Assembly (NCBI GenBank): GCA_944372115.1
Contig: CALVYH010000001.1
Coordinates: forward strand, 172,604 to 236,603
Direction of reading: 5' to 3'
Length of the DNA stretch: 64,000 nucleotides
Origin: an uncultured Bacilli bacterium
Lineage (GTDB): Bacteria > Bacillota_I > Bacilli_A > RFN20 > CAG-826
Positions 17,608 to 27,523 of the stretch are shown here, piece after piece. The position numbers and the translations under genes were made by a program. The notes under the pieces were generated by a model. It made no database searches. It was given only the letters and a program-made list of their open reading frames with translations, and had not been told where the DNA came from. Positions within the stretch are counted from its first letter, which is position 1, and each line of letters opens with the position of its first letter.

Positions 17608-18891
17608 ATGAATAAGCCTTTAGCTTTTAGAATAAGACCAAATAATCTTGATGAAATAATTGGTCAAAAAAATTTAGTAGGAGAAAATGGTTTTTTAAGA
17701 AATTCTTTAAACGCTAAAACTCCGATTTCTTTTATACTTTATGGGCCTCCAGGAACTGGTAAAACAACTATTGCTGAAGCATACGCCCATTCTTTAAATG
17801 CTCATTTAATCAAATTAAATGCTGTTACATCTAACAAAAAAGATATTGAAGAAGCAATTGCAGAGGCTAAATTTTATAATCCAACAATTATAATAATTGA
17901 TGAAATTCATCGCATAAATAAAGATAAGCAAGATATTTTATTACCATTTGTTGAAGATGGAACTATATATTTGATTGGCGCGACTACCGCTAACCCATAT
18001 ATTTCAATTAATCGAGCTATACGAAGCAGAGTTCATCTTTTAGAAGTTAAGCCACTTAATGAAAACGAAATAATCGATGGATTAAAAAAAGCAATAGAAA
18101 ATAAAAATGGATACGATAATAAATTAAGTATTGATGATGATGCTTTAAAATATATAGCAACTTCTTCTGGTGGAGATTTTCGTTTCGCTTTGAATTATCT
18201 TGAAATCTTATCTATTTCTTATAAAAATACCAATATTTCATTAGAAATGGTTAAAAAAATATTAAAAGTTTCCAATCTTTTAACTGATAAAGATGAAGAT
18301 ATGCATTATGACAGCGTTTCCGCGATGCAAAAATCTATTAGAGGAAGCGATGTTAATGCTGCTTTATATTATGCTTCAAGATTATGTATTGCTAACGACT
18401 TACAAAGTTTAACTAGAAGACTTTTAGTAACTGCTTATGAAGATGTAGGTATTGCAAACCCACAAGCATGTATGAGAACAAAAATTGCTATAGATAGTGC
18501 TGAATATGTCGGTCTACCTGAAGCGATAATACCTTTATCCGTGGCAATAGTTGATTTATGTTTATCACCAAAATCAAAGGCAGCTTGTAGTGCAATGTAT
18601 GAAGCTATGGACGCTGCTCAAAACAAGCCTTTACCAGTCTTAGATTACTTAAAATATACCCCTGTTAATGTTAAAGAAGAAGATAAATATCCTTATGATA
18701 TGCCAAATGTATGGATTCATCTTCAATATTTACCTGAAATTCTAAAAGCAGCTAAATTTTATAAACCAAATAAAAATGCTTCTTCATCTTATGAAAAAGC
18801 ACTCAATGAAAATTATGCTAAACTAGAGAAAATTGTTCGTTCTTCAAACGTTAGAATGCTTAAAGAAAAATACTCTAAAAATAACAACTAA
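17608..18891 (+). CDS. rarA: replication-associated recombination protein A (MgsA/RarA AAA+ ATPase)
   Basis: A 427-residue AAA+ ATPase related to clamp loaders, acting at stalled replication forks. It has LAFRIRPNNLDEIIGQ at the start, Walker A GPPGTGKT, Walker B IIIIDEIHR, sensor-1 GATTANP and the C-terminal MgsA block with RRLLVTAYEDVGIANPQ. The length is normal. It is a single plus-strand gene between divergent dtd and convergent pdp. Confidence 0.95.
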   Translation: MNKPLAFRIRPNNLDEIIGQKNLVGENGFLRNSLNAKTPISFILYGPPGTGKTTIAEAYAHSLNAHLIKLNAVTSNKKDIEEAIAEAKFYNPTIIIIDEIHRINKDKQDILLPFVEDGTIYLIGATTANPYISINRAIRSRVHLLEVKPLNENEIIDGLKKAIENKNGYDNKLSIDDDALKYIATSSGGDFRFALNYLEILSISYKNTNISLEMVKKILKVSNLLTDKDEDMHYDSVSAMQKSIRGSDVNAALYYASRLCIANDLQSLTRRLLVTAYEDVGIANPQACMRTKIAIDSAEYVGLPEAIIPLSVAIVDLCLSPKSKAACSAMYEAMDAAQNKPLPVLDYLKYTPVNVKEEDKYPYDMPNVWIHLQYLPEILKAAKFYKPNKNASSSYEKALNENYAKLEKIVRSSNVRMLKEKYSKNNN

Positions 18892-18905
18892 CTACTAATT
18901 ATCTA

Positions 18906-20207
18906 CTAATCAATTAGAATTTTCTTTGAAATATTCTTTTCATCAAAAGTTTTATCGATTAAGAAGGCGTTTAAGACGTCTTCTTTTACTTTTTCATAAT
19001 TTTCCTTGTTTGTAAATAAAGTTGCAAGAAGTTCGCCTTCTTTTACTTCATCTCCAATCTTTTTGTTTAAAATAATTCCTGCCGACATATCAATAACATC
19101 ATCAAGTTTTTCTCTTCCACCACCAAGTTCCATCGAAGCTTTGCCAATAGCTAAAGCATTAATTTTATTAACAAAACCAGATTCTTTAGAATAAACCTCA
19201 ATAATATTTTTTGCTACAGGGAATTTTTCAGGATTTTCGATATAAGAAACATCGCCTTTTTGAGCTTTAACGAATTCTTTAAACTTTTCAAAAGCTTTTC
19301 CATTTTTAATATTTTCAATTAAAGCTTTTCTAGCATCTTCTTCATTATCAAAAATCTTACCTTGTTGAAGCATAATTGAACCACTCGAAAGACATAATTC
19401 AATTAAATCTTTAGGACCATGTCCTTTTAAAGTGTTAATAACTTCTTTTACTTCTAAATTATTTCCAACTGCAAAGCCTAAAGGTTGATCCATATCAGTT
19501 ATTTCAGCTCGAACATCTTTATTTAATTCTTTTCCAATATCAACCATGGTTTGTGCTAATTTTTTAGCATCTTCGATGTTTTTCATAAATGCGCCGCTAC
19601 CATATTTAACATCTAAAAGAATACAATCAGCTCCGCTAGCAAGTTTTTTTGACATAATGGAACTTGCAATTAAAGGTATAGAAGAAACTGTGCCAGTAAC
19701 ATCTCTTAATGCATAAAGTTTTTTGTCAGCTGGATCAATTTCGGAATCTTGACCAATAATAGCCATTCCTATTTTATCGATTTGATCTTTAAATTGTTCA
19801 TAATTTTCATAAATATCGAAGTTTGGAATAGATTCTAATTTATCTAAAGTTCCACCGGTATGTCCTAAACCACGACCACTCATTTTAGCTAATTTTCCAC
19901 CACATGAAGCAACCATTGGCCCTAAAACAAGCGAAACCTTATCACCAACACCACCAGTTGAATGTTTATCTAATTTTAATCCAGGAATGCTGCTTAAATC
20001 CCATACTTGACCAGAAACACGCATTTCATCTGTTAAAATACCGATTTCTTTTTTATTCATCCCACGAATATAAATTGCCATTAATAAAGCGCTTGCTTGA
20101 TAATCAGGGATTTCATTAGCAACATAGCCTTTAATAAAATAATGGATTTCTTCGCGATTTAATTCAAAACCATCTCTTTTTTTCTCAATAATTTCTTCAA
20201 TATTCAT
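18906..20207 (-). CDS. pdp: pyrimidine-nucleoside phosphorylase
   Basis: A 433-residue enzyme that splits thymidine, uridine or deoxyuridine with phosphate. The signatures are DKHSTGGVGDKVSLVLGP, MSGRGLGHTGGTLDKLE and SSIMSKKLASGADCILLDVK. The fold has the small helical N domain, the alpha/beta phosphate-binding domain and the C-terminal PYNP domain. A Shine-Dalgarno AGAGG precedes the ATG. It stands alone with no other deo genes, suggesting simple nucleoside salvage. Choice between Pdp and DeoA specificity is not certain. Confidence 0.94.
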   Translation of the reverse strand: MNIEEIIEKKRDGFELNREEIHYFIKGYVANEIPDYQASALLMAIYIRGMNKKEIGILTDEMRVSGQVWDLSSIPGLKLDKHSTGGVGDKVSLVLGPMVASCGGKLAKMSGRGLGHTGGTLDKLESIPNFDIYENYEQFKDQIDKIGMAIIGQDSEIDPADKKLYALRDVTGTVSSIPLIASSIMSKKLASGADCILLDVKYGSGAFMKNIEDAKKLAQTMVDIGKELNKDVRAEITDMDQPLGFAVGNNLEVKEVINTLKGHGPKDLIELCLSSGSIMLQQGKIFDNEEDARKALIENIKNGKAFEKFKEFVKAQKGDVSYIENPEKFPVAKNIIEVYSKESGFVNKINALAIGKASMELGGGREKLDDVIDMSAGIILNKKIGDEVKEGELLATLFTNKENYEKVKEDVLNAFLIDKTFDEKNISKKILID

Positions 20208-20277
20208 AAATATTCCTCTAACAAGTATTATAAATAAAAAAATAACAGTTTTGTATTAATTTTTGTATAATAATTTC

Positions 20278-21573
20278 ATGAATTTTATCGAACATTTAGA
20301 GAAATATTTATCAAAAGAAATAATTAACGATTTAATTAAAGAATTAGAAAAAGAAAGAACCTCATCTTTAATTTTAAATACAAATAAAATTTCATCCGAA
20401 GATTTTATAAAAGAATTTCCTAATGTTCAAAAGCATCCTTTTTTAAAAAACGTATTCTATTTTGACAAAAATATTTATCAATTTGGAAAAAGCTATCTTT
20501 TTGATAACGGAGTTTTTTATATAATGGATGCTTCTAGTATGCTAGTAAGTGAATTTTTAAATCCAAATGACAACGATTTAATTTTAGATATGTGCGCTGC
20601 TCCGGGTGGAAAAAGTATTTATTTATCATTAAAAAACAAAAATATTAACCTAATTTCGAATGATATTTCATACCCTAGAGCATTAACATTATCAAGCAAT
20701 GTTGAAAAATTAGGATTAGATAACATTACAGTTATTAATTATGATTTTTTAAAAGATTCAAATATTTTAAATAATACCTTTGATAAGATAATTTTAGATG
20801 CTCCTTGCTCAGGAAGTGCAATGTTTAGAAAAATGGACGAGATGAAAGAAGATTGGTCTTATGAAAAAGTTCTTTCGTTAAGTTCTATTCAATATAATTT
20901 ACTTAATCGAGCAATTGATTTACTTAAAGATGGAGGAGAATTAATTTATTCAACTTGTTCTTTTTCTTTTGAAGAAAATGAAGAAAATATTTTAAAAATT
21001 TTAAAAGAAAGAAATGACATTTTCTTAATTGAATTGCCTCATATAGATGGAGAATATCGTAGTAAAGAATTACACGATGCAATTCACCTTTTTCCAATGT
21101 TTTATAAAGGGGAAGGCCAATTTATCGCCAAAATTAAAAAGAATGGTATTTTATTAAAAAATAAAACCAAAATTACTGAAAATAAAAACATCCTAAATAA
21201 ATATAAAAATATAATTTCAACATTAAATCTTAATTTTAAATTTTATAAAGAGATTAAAAATCATCTTTATGCATCAAATTATGATTTTTTAAATGAAAAA
21301 ATCCCATTAATTAGATATGGGATCGATGTTTGTGAAATTAAAAAAGATTATTTTATTCCTTCTTTTAACTTTGCTCACTATTTACCTCCATATTCTTCCA
21401 TCTCTTTAAATGAAAATGAAATGAAAAAATATATTAAAGGAGAAAGTTTAAATAAAAATTTAAATTTAAAAGATGGTTATTATGTAGTTTCTTTCAACAA
21501 TATTAACCTTGGCTATGTTAAATATGTTAAAGGAATTTTAAAAAATTTATATCCAAAAGGATTAAGACATTGA
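20278..21573 (+). CDS. NOL1/NOP2/Sun-type RNA cytosine-C5 methyltransferase (RsmF/RsmB-like)
   Basis: A 431-residue SAM-dependent RNA methylase. It has the SAM motif LDMCAAPGGKS, the motif IV DAPCSGSAMFRK with one catalytic Cys and motif VI STCSFSFEENEENI with the second Cys. The C-terminal part (about residues 300-430) resembles the RsmF-type RNA-binding extension with the PUA-like end GYYVVSFNNINLGYVK. The target is probably 16S rRNA, but a tRNA target cannot be excluded. A TTG five codons upstream overlaps the TATAAT box, so the ATG at 20278 was chosen. That box lies only six nucleotides before the ATG. The 3' end overlaps convergent plsC by 12 nt. Stop is TGA. Confidence 0.88.
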   Translation: MNFIEHLEKYLSKEIINDLIKELEKERTSSLILNTNKISSEDFIKEFPNVQKHPFLKNVFYFDKNIYQFGKSYLFDNGVFYIMDASSMLVSEFLNPNDNDLILDMCAAPGGKSIYLSLKNKNINLISNDISYPRALTLSSNVEKLGLDNITVINYDFLKDSNILNNTFDKIILDAPCSGSAMFRKMDEMKEDWSYEKVLSLSSIQYNLLNRAIDLLKDGGELIYSTCSFSFEENEENILKILKERNDIFLIELPHIDGEYRSKELHDAIHLFPMFYKGEGQFIAKIKKNGILLKNKTKITENKNILNKYKNIISTLNLNFKFYKEIKNHLYASNYDFLNEKIPLIRYGIDVCEIKKDYFIPSFNFAHYLPPYSSISLNENEMKKYIKGESLNKNLNLKDGYYVVSFNNINLGYVKYVKGILKNLYPKGLRH

Positions 21574-22314
21574 TTCATCTTTAATTGTTTTTAATATCAC
21601 ATTAGTTTTATTTTCGCAATCAACAGCTAAATCAGTTGTTTTTAAATTTTTATAATCAGATGGAGTATAAAGAGCTACTTTTTTAATAGTAGCATCATAT
21701 TTTTTACTTTTATCTTTTAAACTCAATACTTTATTATCACCGCTTATTGCAAAAGCAATAATGTTTTTATTTGCTTTAAAAGCGGGTCTAAACGTTCCAT
21801 GATGGTAAGGTAATGTTTTAAAAATATCACCTTTATTTCTTGTTCCTTCAGGAAAAATCATAATATCGATTTTTTCATTGCTTGCTAATTTTTTTTGAAC
21901 GTTCATCATGACCTTCAAACTTTGCTTTAAATCATCTCTATCCATAAATTCGCCACTTAAAATTTTAATCGCACGTCCAACGAGTGGAAATTTTTTTGTT
22001 TCAATTTTAGCGACGAAGGTAATTGGTCTAGGAGCAAGAGCAATAAAAATTAATGGATCTAAATCAGAAATATGATTACAAATAAATAAATAATTTTCAT
22101 CATTGTTTCTATTTTTATAAAACTCTTCTAAATCAGAAGCATGATAATTAATATTAAATGCTTTTAAAACTTTTCTAATAATATGTTGAACTTTATAAAA
22201 TCTTTTTTTTAAACTTCTTTTTTCTGGATGAATAGAATAAGGTAAAAGGCAAGTAAAATATGACCATATTAAAGGAAAGATTACTTTGCAAACAACTTTA
22301 AAATATTTAAACAT
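21562..22314 (-). CDS. plsC: 1-acyl-sn-glycerol-3-phosphate acyltransferase
   Basis: A 250-residue membrane-bound acyltransferase that makes phosphatidic acid. It begins with a hydrophobic N terminus and has the catalytic HX4D block CNHISDLDPL, the glycerophosphate-binding FPEGTRNKGD motif and the block III region VAKIETKKFPLVG. A GAGG element sits near the end of the pullulanase gene two nucleotides upstream, so the genes are coupled. Confidence 0.93.
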   Translation of the reverse strand: MFKYFKVVCKVIFPLIWSYFTCLLPYSIHPEKRSLKKRFYKVQHIIRKVLKAFNINYHASDLEEFYKNRNNDENYLFICNHISDLDPLIFIALAPRPITFVAKIETKKFPLVGRAIKILSGEFMDRDDLKQSLKVMMNVQKKLASNEKIDIMIFPEGTRNKGDIFKTLPYHHGTFRPAFKANKNIIAFAISGDNKVLSLKDKSKKYDATIKKVALYTPSDYKNLKTTDLAVDCENKTNVILKTIKDESMS

Positions 22315-22316
22315 AT

Positions 22317-24461
22317 TTATTCAGCCTCTTTTTTTAAGAAAACGGAGACACAGTGTGGTTCAATTGTAGAATTTTTAATATATAAATCAGAGCCTTTTAA
22401 ATAACCAGCTTGCCCACATATTAATTTATAATAATCGTCAAAAACGAAATTGACGCGATTATCTGTAGGATTAAAAACTATAATATATTCTTTATCGTCT
22501 AAAGCTTTAACAAAAACTTCTAATAAATTTTGATCTAGATTTGCAAAACTTATCATTTTACCTATATTTTCAGGTTTTTCTTCACTTACTTTATAAATAT
22601 GCTTTTTAAAATCAATCATCGATTTTAAATAAGTGACCATCTCATATCGAGCATCTAAAATATTCCATCTAAATTTATTGTAATGGTCACCTTTATTATA
22701 AGTGTTATCTTCATAATATTTTGTTAAACCAACTTCTTGACCAGCATGGAAAAAAGGGATACCGATTGATAAAAGAATAGTTCCGTTAATTTGTTTTACT
22801 ATATTTAAAACTTTTTCTTCTTCATTTTTACCATAAATCGATGAAACCTTATCGAAAATTGTAAAATTATCGTGGCATTCAACATAGTTTATTGATTGAC
22901 TTGCAAATCTAAATCTTGCTGGATAAACAAAATTTAAAGATGAAGAGAGGAATGCAAATTTAAATCCTTCAACATATGATGGATTTCCGGTTAAATATCC
23001 ACCAACAGATAACTTATCGGTTCCGTTAGGACCTTTTAAAGTATCTCTATAAGTATCGTTAAAGAAGGCGACATCATCCATTTTAAAAGAATTTAAAATA
23101 GAAGCTTTCTTTTCACTTTTTAATTCGGTATTCATATCCCATCCTTCACCATAAACCATAAAATCAGGTTTAATAGAACGGCAAACTTTAACAACTCTAT
23201 TAATCGTATTAACATCTAAAATACCCATTAAATCGAATCTTAAGCCATCAATAGAATATTCTTCACACCAGAATTTGCAACAATCAACAATTAATTTTCT
23301 AACCATTAATCGTTCACTATCAACATCGTTTCCACATCCAGTTCCATTACATAATGTACCATCTTTTCTTTTTCTAAAGAAATATCCAGGGACAACATTT
23401 TCAAACGAACTAAAAAGACCTTCATAAACATGGTTATAAACAACATCCATATTTACTTTTAATCCTTTTTTATGAAGTGCAGCAACCATTTTTTTGCATT
23501 CAATAACTCGTGAATATCCATCATTAGGATCTGTTGCATAACTTCCTTCTGGAACAAAATATTGTTGAGGATCATATCCCCAATTATATGAATCTAAAGG
23601 ATGATTTTCATCGATAGTTTTAAAATCATAAATAGGTAAAATTTGAACATGGGTTATTCCTAAAGAAGCAAGATAATCTAATCCAGCTTCATGGCCGCCA
23701 TTTGTTTTTCTTCCTTCTTCAGTTAATCCTAAATATTTTCCTTTGTTTTCAATATCAGTATGTTCATCGATAGTAAAATCTCTAACATCCAATTCATAAA
23801 TAATTGTATCTAAATATGATTTATAAATTGGTAAATTATCTTCATACATATCAATTTTTGTTTTTGAAAAATCAATAATTACATTTTCTTTTCCATTAGC
23901 AACGCTCGCTTTTCCATATGGATCGGTCGTTAAGGTTGGAATTTCGTTATTCGTAACAACATAAACATAGTGATAATTTTCATAATCACCATTTAAAGTA
24001 AGCGAATAAACACCTTTTTCACCTCTTTTTAAATAATATCCAACATATTGAGAATTAAAATCTTTTCTTAATAAAACTTCTACTTTGCTAGCTAAAGGAG
24101 CCCAAAGTTTAAAAGTTACATTTTCTTTTGTATAAGTTACTCCTAAATCATCATTTGGATAAAAATATTCATCATCAAATGAAGGAGTATTTACGATTTC
24201 AGATACGTTCAAATTAGCAATTCCATAATTTTCAATGGAAACTTTATAAGAGTTTCCTAATTTAAAACCATCTTTGTAATAACAAGTATACATAGCGATC
24301 CCGCTTAAAAATATTTGTTTTTTTACATCTAAACGAACGACTCTTTCATCGTTAATAATTAAATTGATTGGTGTCGAATCAGCTTTTTGTAATGAAGAAA
24401 AAAGCGCAACTTTACAAGTATTTGAATCGATTAAATTAGCTCCAAAAAAGTTATCAATCAT
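22317..24461 (-). CDS. pulA: type I pullulanase
   Basis: A 714-residue GH13 debranching enzyme cleaving alpha-1,6 links of pullulan, glycogen and amylopectin fragments. An N-terminal CBM48-like domain (VTFKLWAPLASKVEVLL) precedes the barrel. Barrel motifs: YNWGYDPQQYF (type I signature), DVVYNHVY, GLRFDLMGI with the nucleophile Asp, YGEGWDM with the acid Glu, and VECHDNFT with the stabilising Asp. No signal peptide is seen, so it acts in the cytoplasm, probably on stored or imported glucans. It overlaps acpS by 8 nt. Confidence 0.95.
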   Translation of the reverse strand: MIDNFFGANLIDSNTCKVALFSSLQKADSTPINLIINDERVVRLDVKKQIFLSGIAMYTCYYKDGFKLGNSYKVSIENYGIANLNVSEIVNTPSFDDEYFYPNDDLGVTYTKENVTFKLWAPLASKVEVLLRKDFNSQYVGYYLKRGEKGVYSLTLNGDYENYHYVYVVTNNEIPTLTTDPYGKASVANGKENVIIDFSKTKIDMYEDNLPIYKSYLDTIIYELDVRDFTIDEHTDIENKGKYLGLTEEGRKTNGGHEAGLDYLASLGITHVQILPIYDFKTIDENHPLDSYNWGYDPQQYFVPEGSYATDPNDGYSRVIECKKMVAALHKKGLKVNMDVVYNHVYEGLFSSFENVVPGYFFRKRKDGTLCNGTGCGNDVDSERLMVRKLIVDCCKFWCEEYSIDGLRFDLMGILDVNTINRVVKVCRSIKPDFMVYGEGWDMNTELKSEKKASILNSFKMDDVAFFNDTYRDTLKGPNGTDKLSVGGYLTGNPSYVEGFKFAFLSSSLNFVYPARFRFASQSINYVECHDNFTIFDKVSSIYGKNEEEKVLNIVKQINGTILLSIGIPFFHAGQEVGLTKYYEDNTYNKGDHYNKFRWNILDARYEMVTYLKSMIDFKKHIYKVSEEKPENIGKMISFANLDQNLLEVFVKALDDKEYIIVFNPTDNRVNFVFDDYYKLICGQAGYLKGSDLYIKNSTIEPHCVSVFLKKEAE

Positions 24462-24771
24462 TAGTTACAACCCCCACACAATAATCTTTTTCATGAGATA
24501 AAGAAGCAGAATATTTTTTTCCTTTATATATTACATAAACTGCTCCATTTTCTTTTTTCTTTATATTTATATCTTTTAAATCAACAGTTAAAATATTTAA
24601 CTCTAAGAATTTAATTAACGCTTCTTTTAAAGCAAAGCGAGAAGCAAGGAATGTTTCTTTGCTAATAGAATTATAATAATTTTCTAACTCTTCTTCACTT
24701 AAAATTTTCCTTGCTAAATCCTCTTTATCTTTAAAACGAGGAATATATGTAAGATCTATTCCTATAGACAT
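24454..24771 (-). CDS. acpS: holo-ACP synthase
   Basis: A 105-residue phosphopantetheinyl transferase that activates acyl carrier protein. It has GIDLTYIPRF with the metal-binding Asp, and LASRFALKEALIKFL with the Glu, then SLSHEKDYCVGVV near the end. Length is near the lower limit for AcpS (about 105-125 residues). It follows ftsK by 12 nt and overlaps the pullulanase start by 8 nt. Confidence 0.93.
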   Translation of the reverse strand: MSIGIDLTYIPRFKDKEDLARKILSEEELENYYNSISKETFLASRFALKEALIKFLELNILTVDLKDINIKKKENGAVYVIYKGKKYSASLSHEKDYCVGVVTND

Positions 24772-24783
24772 ATTAAAATTTGA

Positions 24784-27444
24784 CTATTTTTTCTTAAAAG
24801 TAGTTTGCTCAATACTACCAGCCATATATTCTTCTTTTGCAGCATTATAATCAAAATTATGTAATAAAACTTTGCTTCCTTTTGAAGAGTTAGTAGCTGG
24901 ATCACTACTTACAACTCCTTCTCTTTGCAATCTTTTAAAAATTCTAGAAGCTCTATTAAAACCAATTGAAAAAGTTGTTTGAATTTTACTCATTGAAATA
25001 TATTCTTCACTCATTGCCCAATTTTTAACTTCTTGATAAATATCTTCATCGCTTCCAAAACGTGATTCTTTACTTGCTTCCATTAATGCTGGATCTTGGG
25101 CAACTGGTTTATTGATAATGTCCATAATTTCTTCATCGTATTGAGTTTCATAATTATTACGTAAATAATCACAAACTGCTTTTATTTCTTGATTAGAAAC
25201 ATATGCGCCTTGACAACGAATAAGGAAAGTATTGCTTAATAAAGCGCATTTAATAAGCATATCACCATTACCGATTAATTTTTCAGCGCCACCTTGGTCA
25301 ACAATTGTATTTGAATCTGTATAAGAAGATGAAAGTAAAGCTACTCTTGAAGGAATATTCGCTTTAATAACGCCATTAATAACATTGACAGATGGTCTTT
25401 GTGTTGCAATAATCATGTGAATTCCAGCTGCTCTAGCTTTTTGACCAATTCTAACAACCGGTTCAGAAATACGTTTGTTTGATTCAACTAAATCAGCATA
25501 TTCATCAACAACTACAACAATAACTGGAAGAGTTTCTTTTCCATGAGCTAAAGCCCACTCATTGTATTCTTTTAATTTTGAACAATCAGTTTCAGCAAAA
25601 AGAGCATATCTTTCTTCCATCATATCACAAATTTTGCTCAATATTTCATAAGGTCTTTGTGGGTCATCTATACCAACAGGTGGACATAATAAATGTGGGA
25701 TTTCACGATATTTGTTAAATTCAACTGTTTTAGGATCAATTAATAATAATTTTAAATTATCTGGTGAATTTCTCATGATTAAAGTCATGATTAAAGAATG
25801 AACAAAAATCGATTTACCACTACCTGTAGTACCGCTAACAAGTAAGTGAGGAGTTTCTTGTAAATCAACGGTTAAAAGTTCATTATTAATATCTTTGCCA
25901 AAAGGAATATTTGTTGGTTTTGTTTTTGGCAAGCGATTTAAAGCTTGTAAACAATCTTTAAAATTAACAATTGAACAAACTGCATTAGCAATTTCTAATC
26001 CTGAAGTAGTTTTACCTAAAACAATAGGTGAAAAACGAGCATTAACTCCACCTAAACGTATACAAATATCATTGATATATGAATCAAATCCTTTAATTGA
26101 TTCGCTTCTTTCAGTTTGAATATCATAACGAGTAACAGAAGGACCAATTTTATAAGAAACTACTCTCGCTTTAACTCCTAAATCAGTTAAAACTTGATTT
26201 ATGGTATCACTTCTTTCTTCAGCTACTTCTTTATTTTTTTGGTCAGTTTCATGAGTTGTTCTATTTTCAAGTAAACTTAAAGAAGGAGCAATATATTTTT
26301 GTTTCTTTCTAATTTTTGGTTTTGCTTGAACTGGACCATTTTCCTTATTTAAATCATCTAAATAACCAAATGTAGGTTTAATTGCAATATCGGTTTTTGG
26401 TGTATCGTAATTATCTTTTTCATTTTCTTGAACAGAAATTGGTTTATTTTGAACTTCTTTAAAAGAATTAGTTTTAAAATTGTCATTGTCATTTTGTTTA
26501 GAAGTAAAACTAACTCTATCAGCAAAATCTTCATCGCTAAAATGAGCCCTTGTCAACGGCTTATCTTCAAAGTGGTCTCCAGCATAATATTGTTCTTCAG
26601 GTTGGAGTGGATCGATATAAGCAGGGCGAATATTCTCTTCTTTCTCCTTTTCAACCTTTTTAATATAATCGCTTTGAGTATATTTATTTTCTTTTTCTAA
26701 AGCTTTAGTTTCGTGTTCTTGCTTAACTTCAATATTTGTATCATCGCCATCTTCTAAAGAATCGATTGTTGTCGTTGTTAGGGTAATATCTTTTGCTTTT
26801 GTAAAAGCACTTTTTGGTGAATATTGATAATTAAAATTACGATATTCATTAAATTTTTTAATTAAATACATCAAAGGGCGAATTAAAAGCAAAACTGCGC
26901 CAGCCACAAAAATAATCGAACCAATTGTATAAGAACCAACATATCCTAAAAATTGATTGATTAAAGCAGTTAAAAACATTCCAATAATTCCACTATTATA
27001 AATAATATTTATTCTAAAAAAAGAATCAGTATAAATAACATTATTTAATAAAACAGTTCCAAAATTATCAAAAGTTAAATAGCTAATTGTTCCATTTTCT
27101 AAAGTAGTTAAATTAAAACCATTAGTTAAAAGAATCATTCCCCCAAGCGAAAATAAAATTACACCACTAATAAAAAGAGCTAATCTTAATTTCGTCTTTT
27201 TATGATAAATTATTAAGCTTAAACCATAAATAAATAATAAAAGGTAAATTATATAAGAAAATATCCCACCAACAAAAAAGGATACAACCCATGTAATAGC
27301 TCTAGCTAAATAAATAAATACATCATATTTAGAAACAGGAGCTAAATTTAAAGCTAAATATATAGCGAATAAACAGATAAAAATTCCAATACTGCTTCTT
27401 GCAGTTTCGTTTGATATTTTGTTTAACTTTTCTTTATTAATCAT
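24784..27444 (-). CDS. ftsK: FtsK/SpoIIIE DNA translocase
   Basis: An 886-residue septal DNA pump. Four or five hydrophobic segments fill about residues 15-200 (the DNA-conducting membrane domain). A low-complexity charged linker runs to about 400. The motor has Walker A SGTTGSGKS and Walker B VVVVVDEYADLV. The C-terminal gamma winged helix contains SMSKIQTTFSIGFNRASRIF. The ATG at 27444 (MINKEKLNK) was chosen because the upstream extension is hydrophobic, lacks a ribosome site and spans a TATAAT box (27454-27459) nine nucleotides before this ATG. Confidence 0.93.
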   Translation of the reverse strand: MINKEKLNKISNETARSSIGIFICLFAIYLALNLAPVSKYDVFIYLARAITWVVSFFVGGIFSYIIYLLLFIYGLSLIIYHKKTKLRLALFISGVILFSLGGMILLTNGFNLTTLENGTISYLTFDNFGTVLLNNVIYTDSFFRINIIYNSGIIGMFLTALINQFLGYVGSYTIGSIIFVAGAVLLLIRPLMYLIKKFNEYRNFNYQYSPKSAFTKAKDITLTTTTIDSLEDGDDTNIEVKQEHETKALEKENKYTQSDYIKKVEKEKEENIRPAYIDPLQPEEQYYAGDHFEDKPLTRAHFSDEDFADRVSFTSKQNDNDNFKTNSFKEVQNKPISVQENEKDNYDTPKTDIAIKPTFGYLDDLNKENGPVQAKPKIRKKQKYIAPSLSLLENRTTHETDQKNKEVAEERSDTINQVLTDLGVKARVVSYKIGPSVTRYDIQTERSESIKGFDSYINDICIRLGGVNARFSPIVLGKTTSGLEIANAVCSIVNFKDCLQALNRLPKTKPTNIPFGKDINNELLTVDLQETPHLLVSGTTGSGKSIFVHSLIMTLIMRNSPDNLKLLLIDPKTVEFNKYREIPHLLCPPVGIDDPQRPYEILSKICDMMEERYALFAETDCSKLKEYNEWALAHGKETLPVIVVVVDEYADLVESNKRISEPVVRIGQKARAAGIHMIIATQRPSVNVINGVIKANIPSRVALLSSSYTDSNTIVDQGGAEKLIGNGDMLIKCALLSNTFLIRCQGAYVSNQEIKAVCDYLRNNYETQYDEEIMDIINKPVAQDPALMEASKESRFGSDEDIYQEVKNWAMSEEYISMSKIQTTFSIGFNRASRIFKRLQREGVVSSDPATNSSKGSKVLLHNFDYNAAKEEYMAGSIEQTTFKKK

Positions 27445-27523
27445 ACATTTAAAATTATATAAATAAATAAAGAAAAATTCCATTATTTCTAATGGAATTT
27501 TCACTATTTTTCATTATTTTTTC

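Noticed and set aside
19006..20119. Plus-strand open frames inside pdp
   Set aside because: They are opposite-strand shadows with no ribosome site and no family resemblance.
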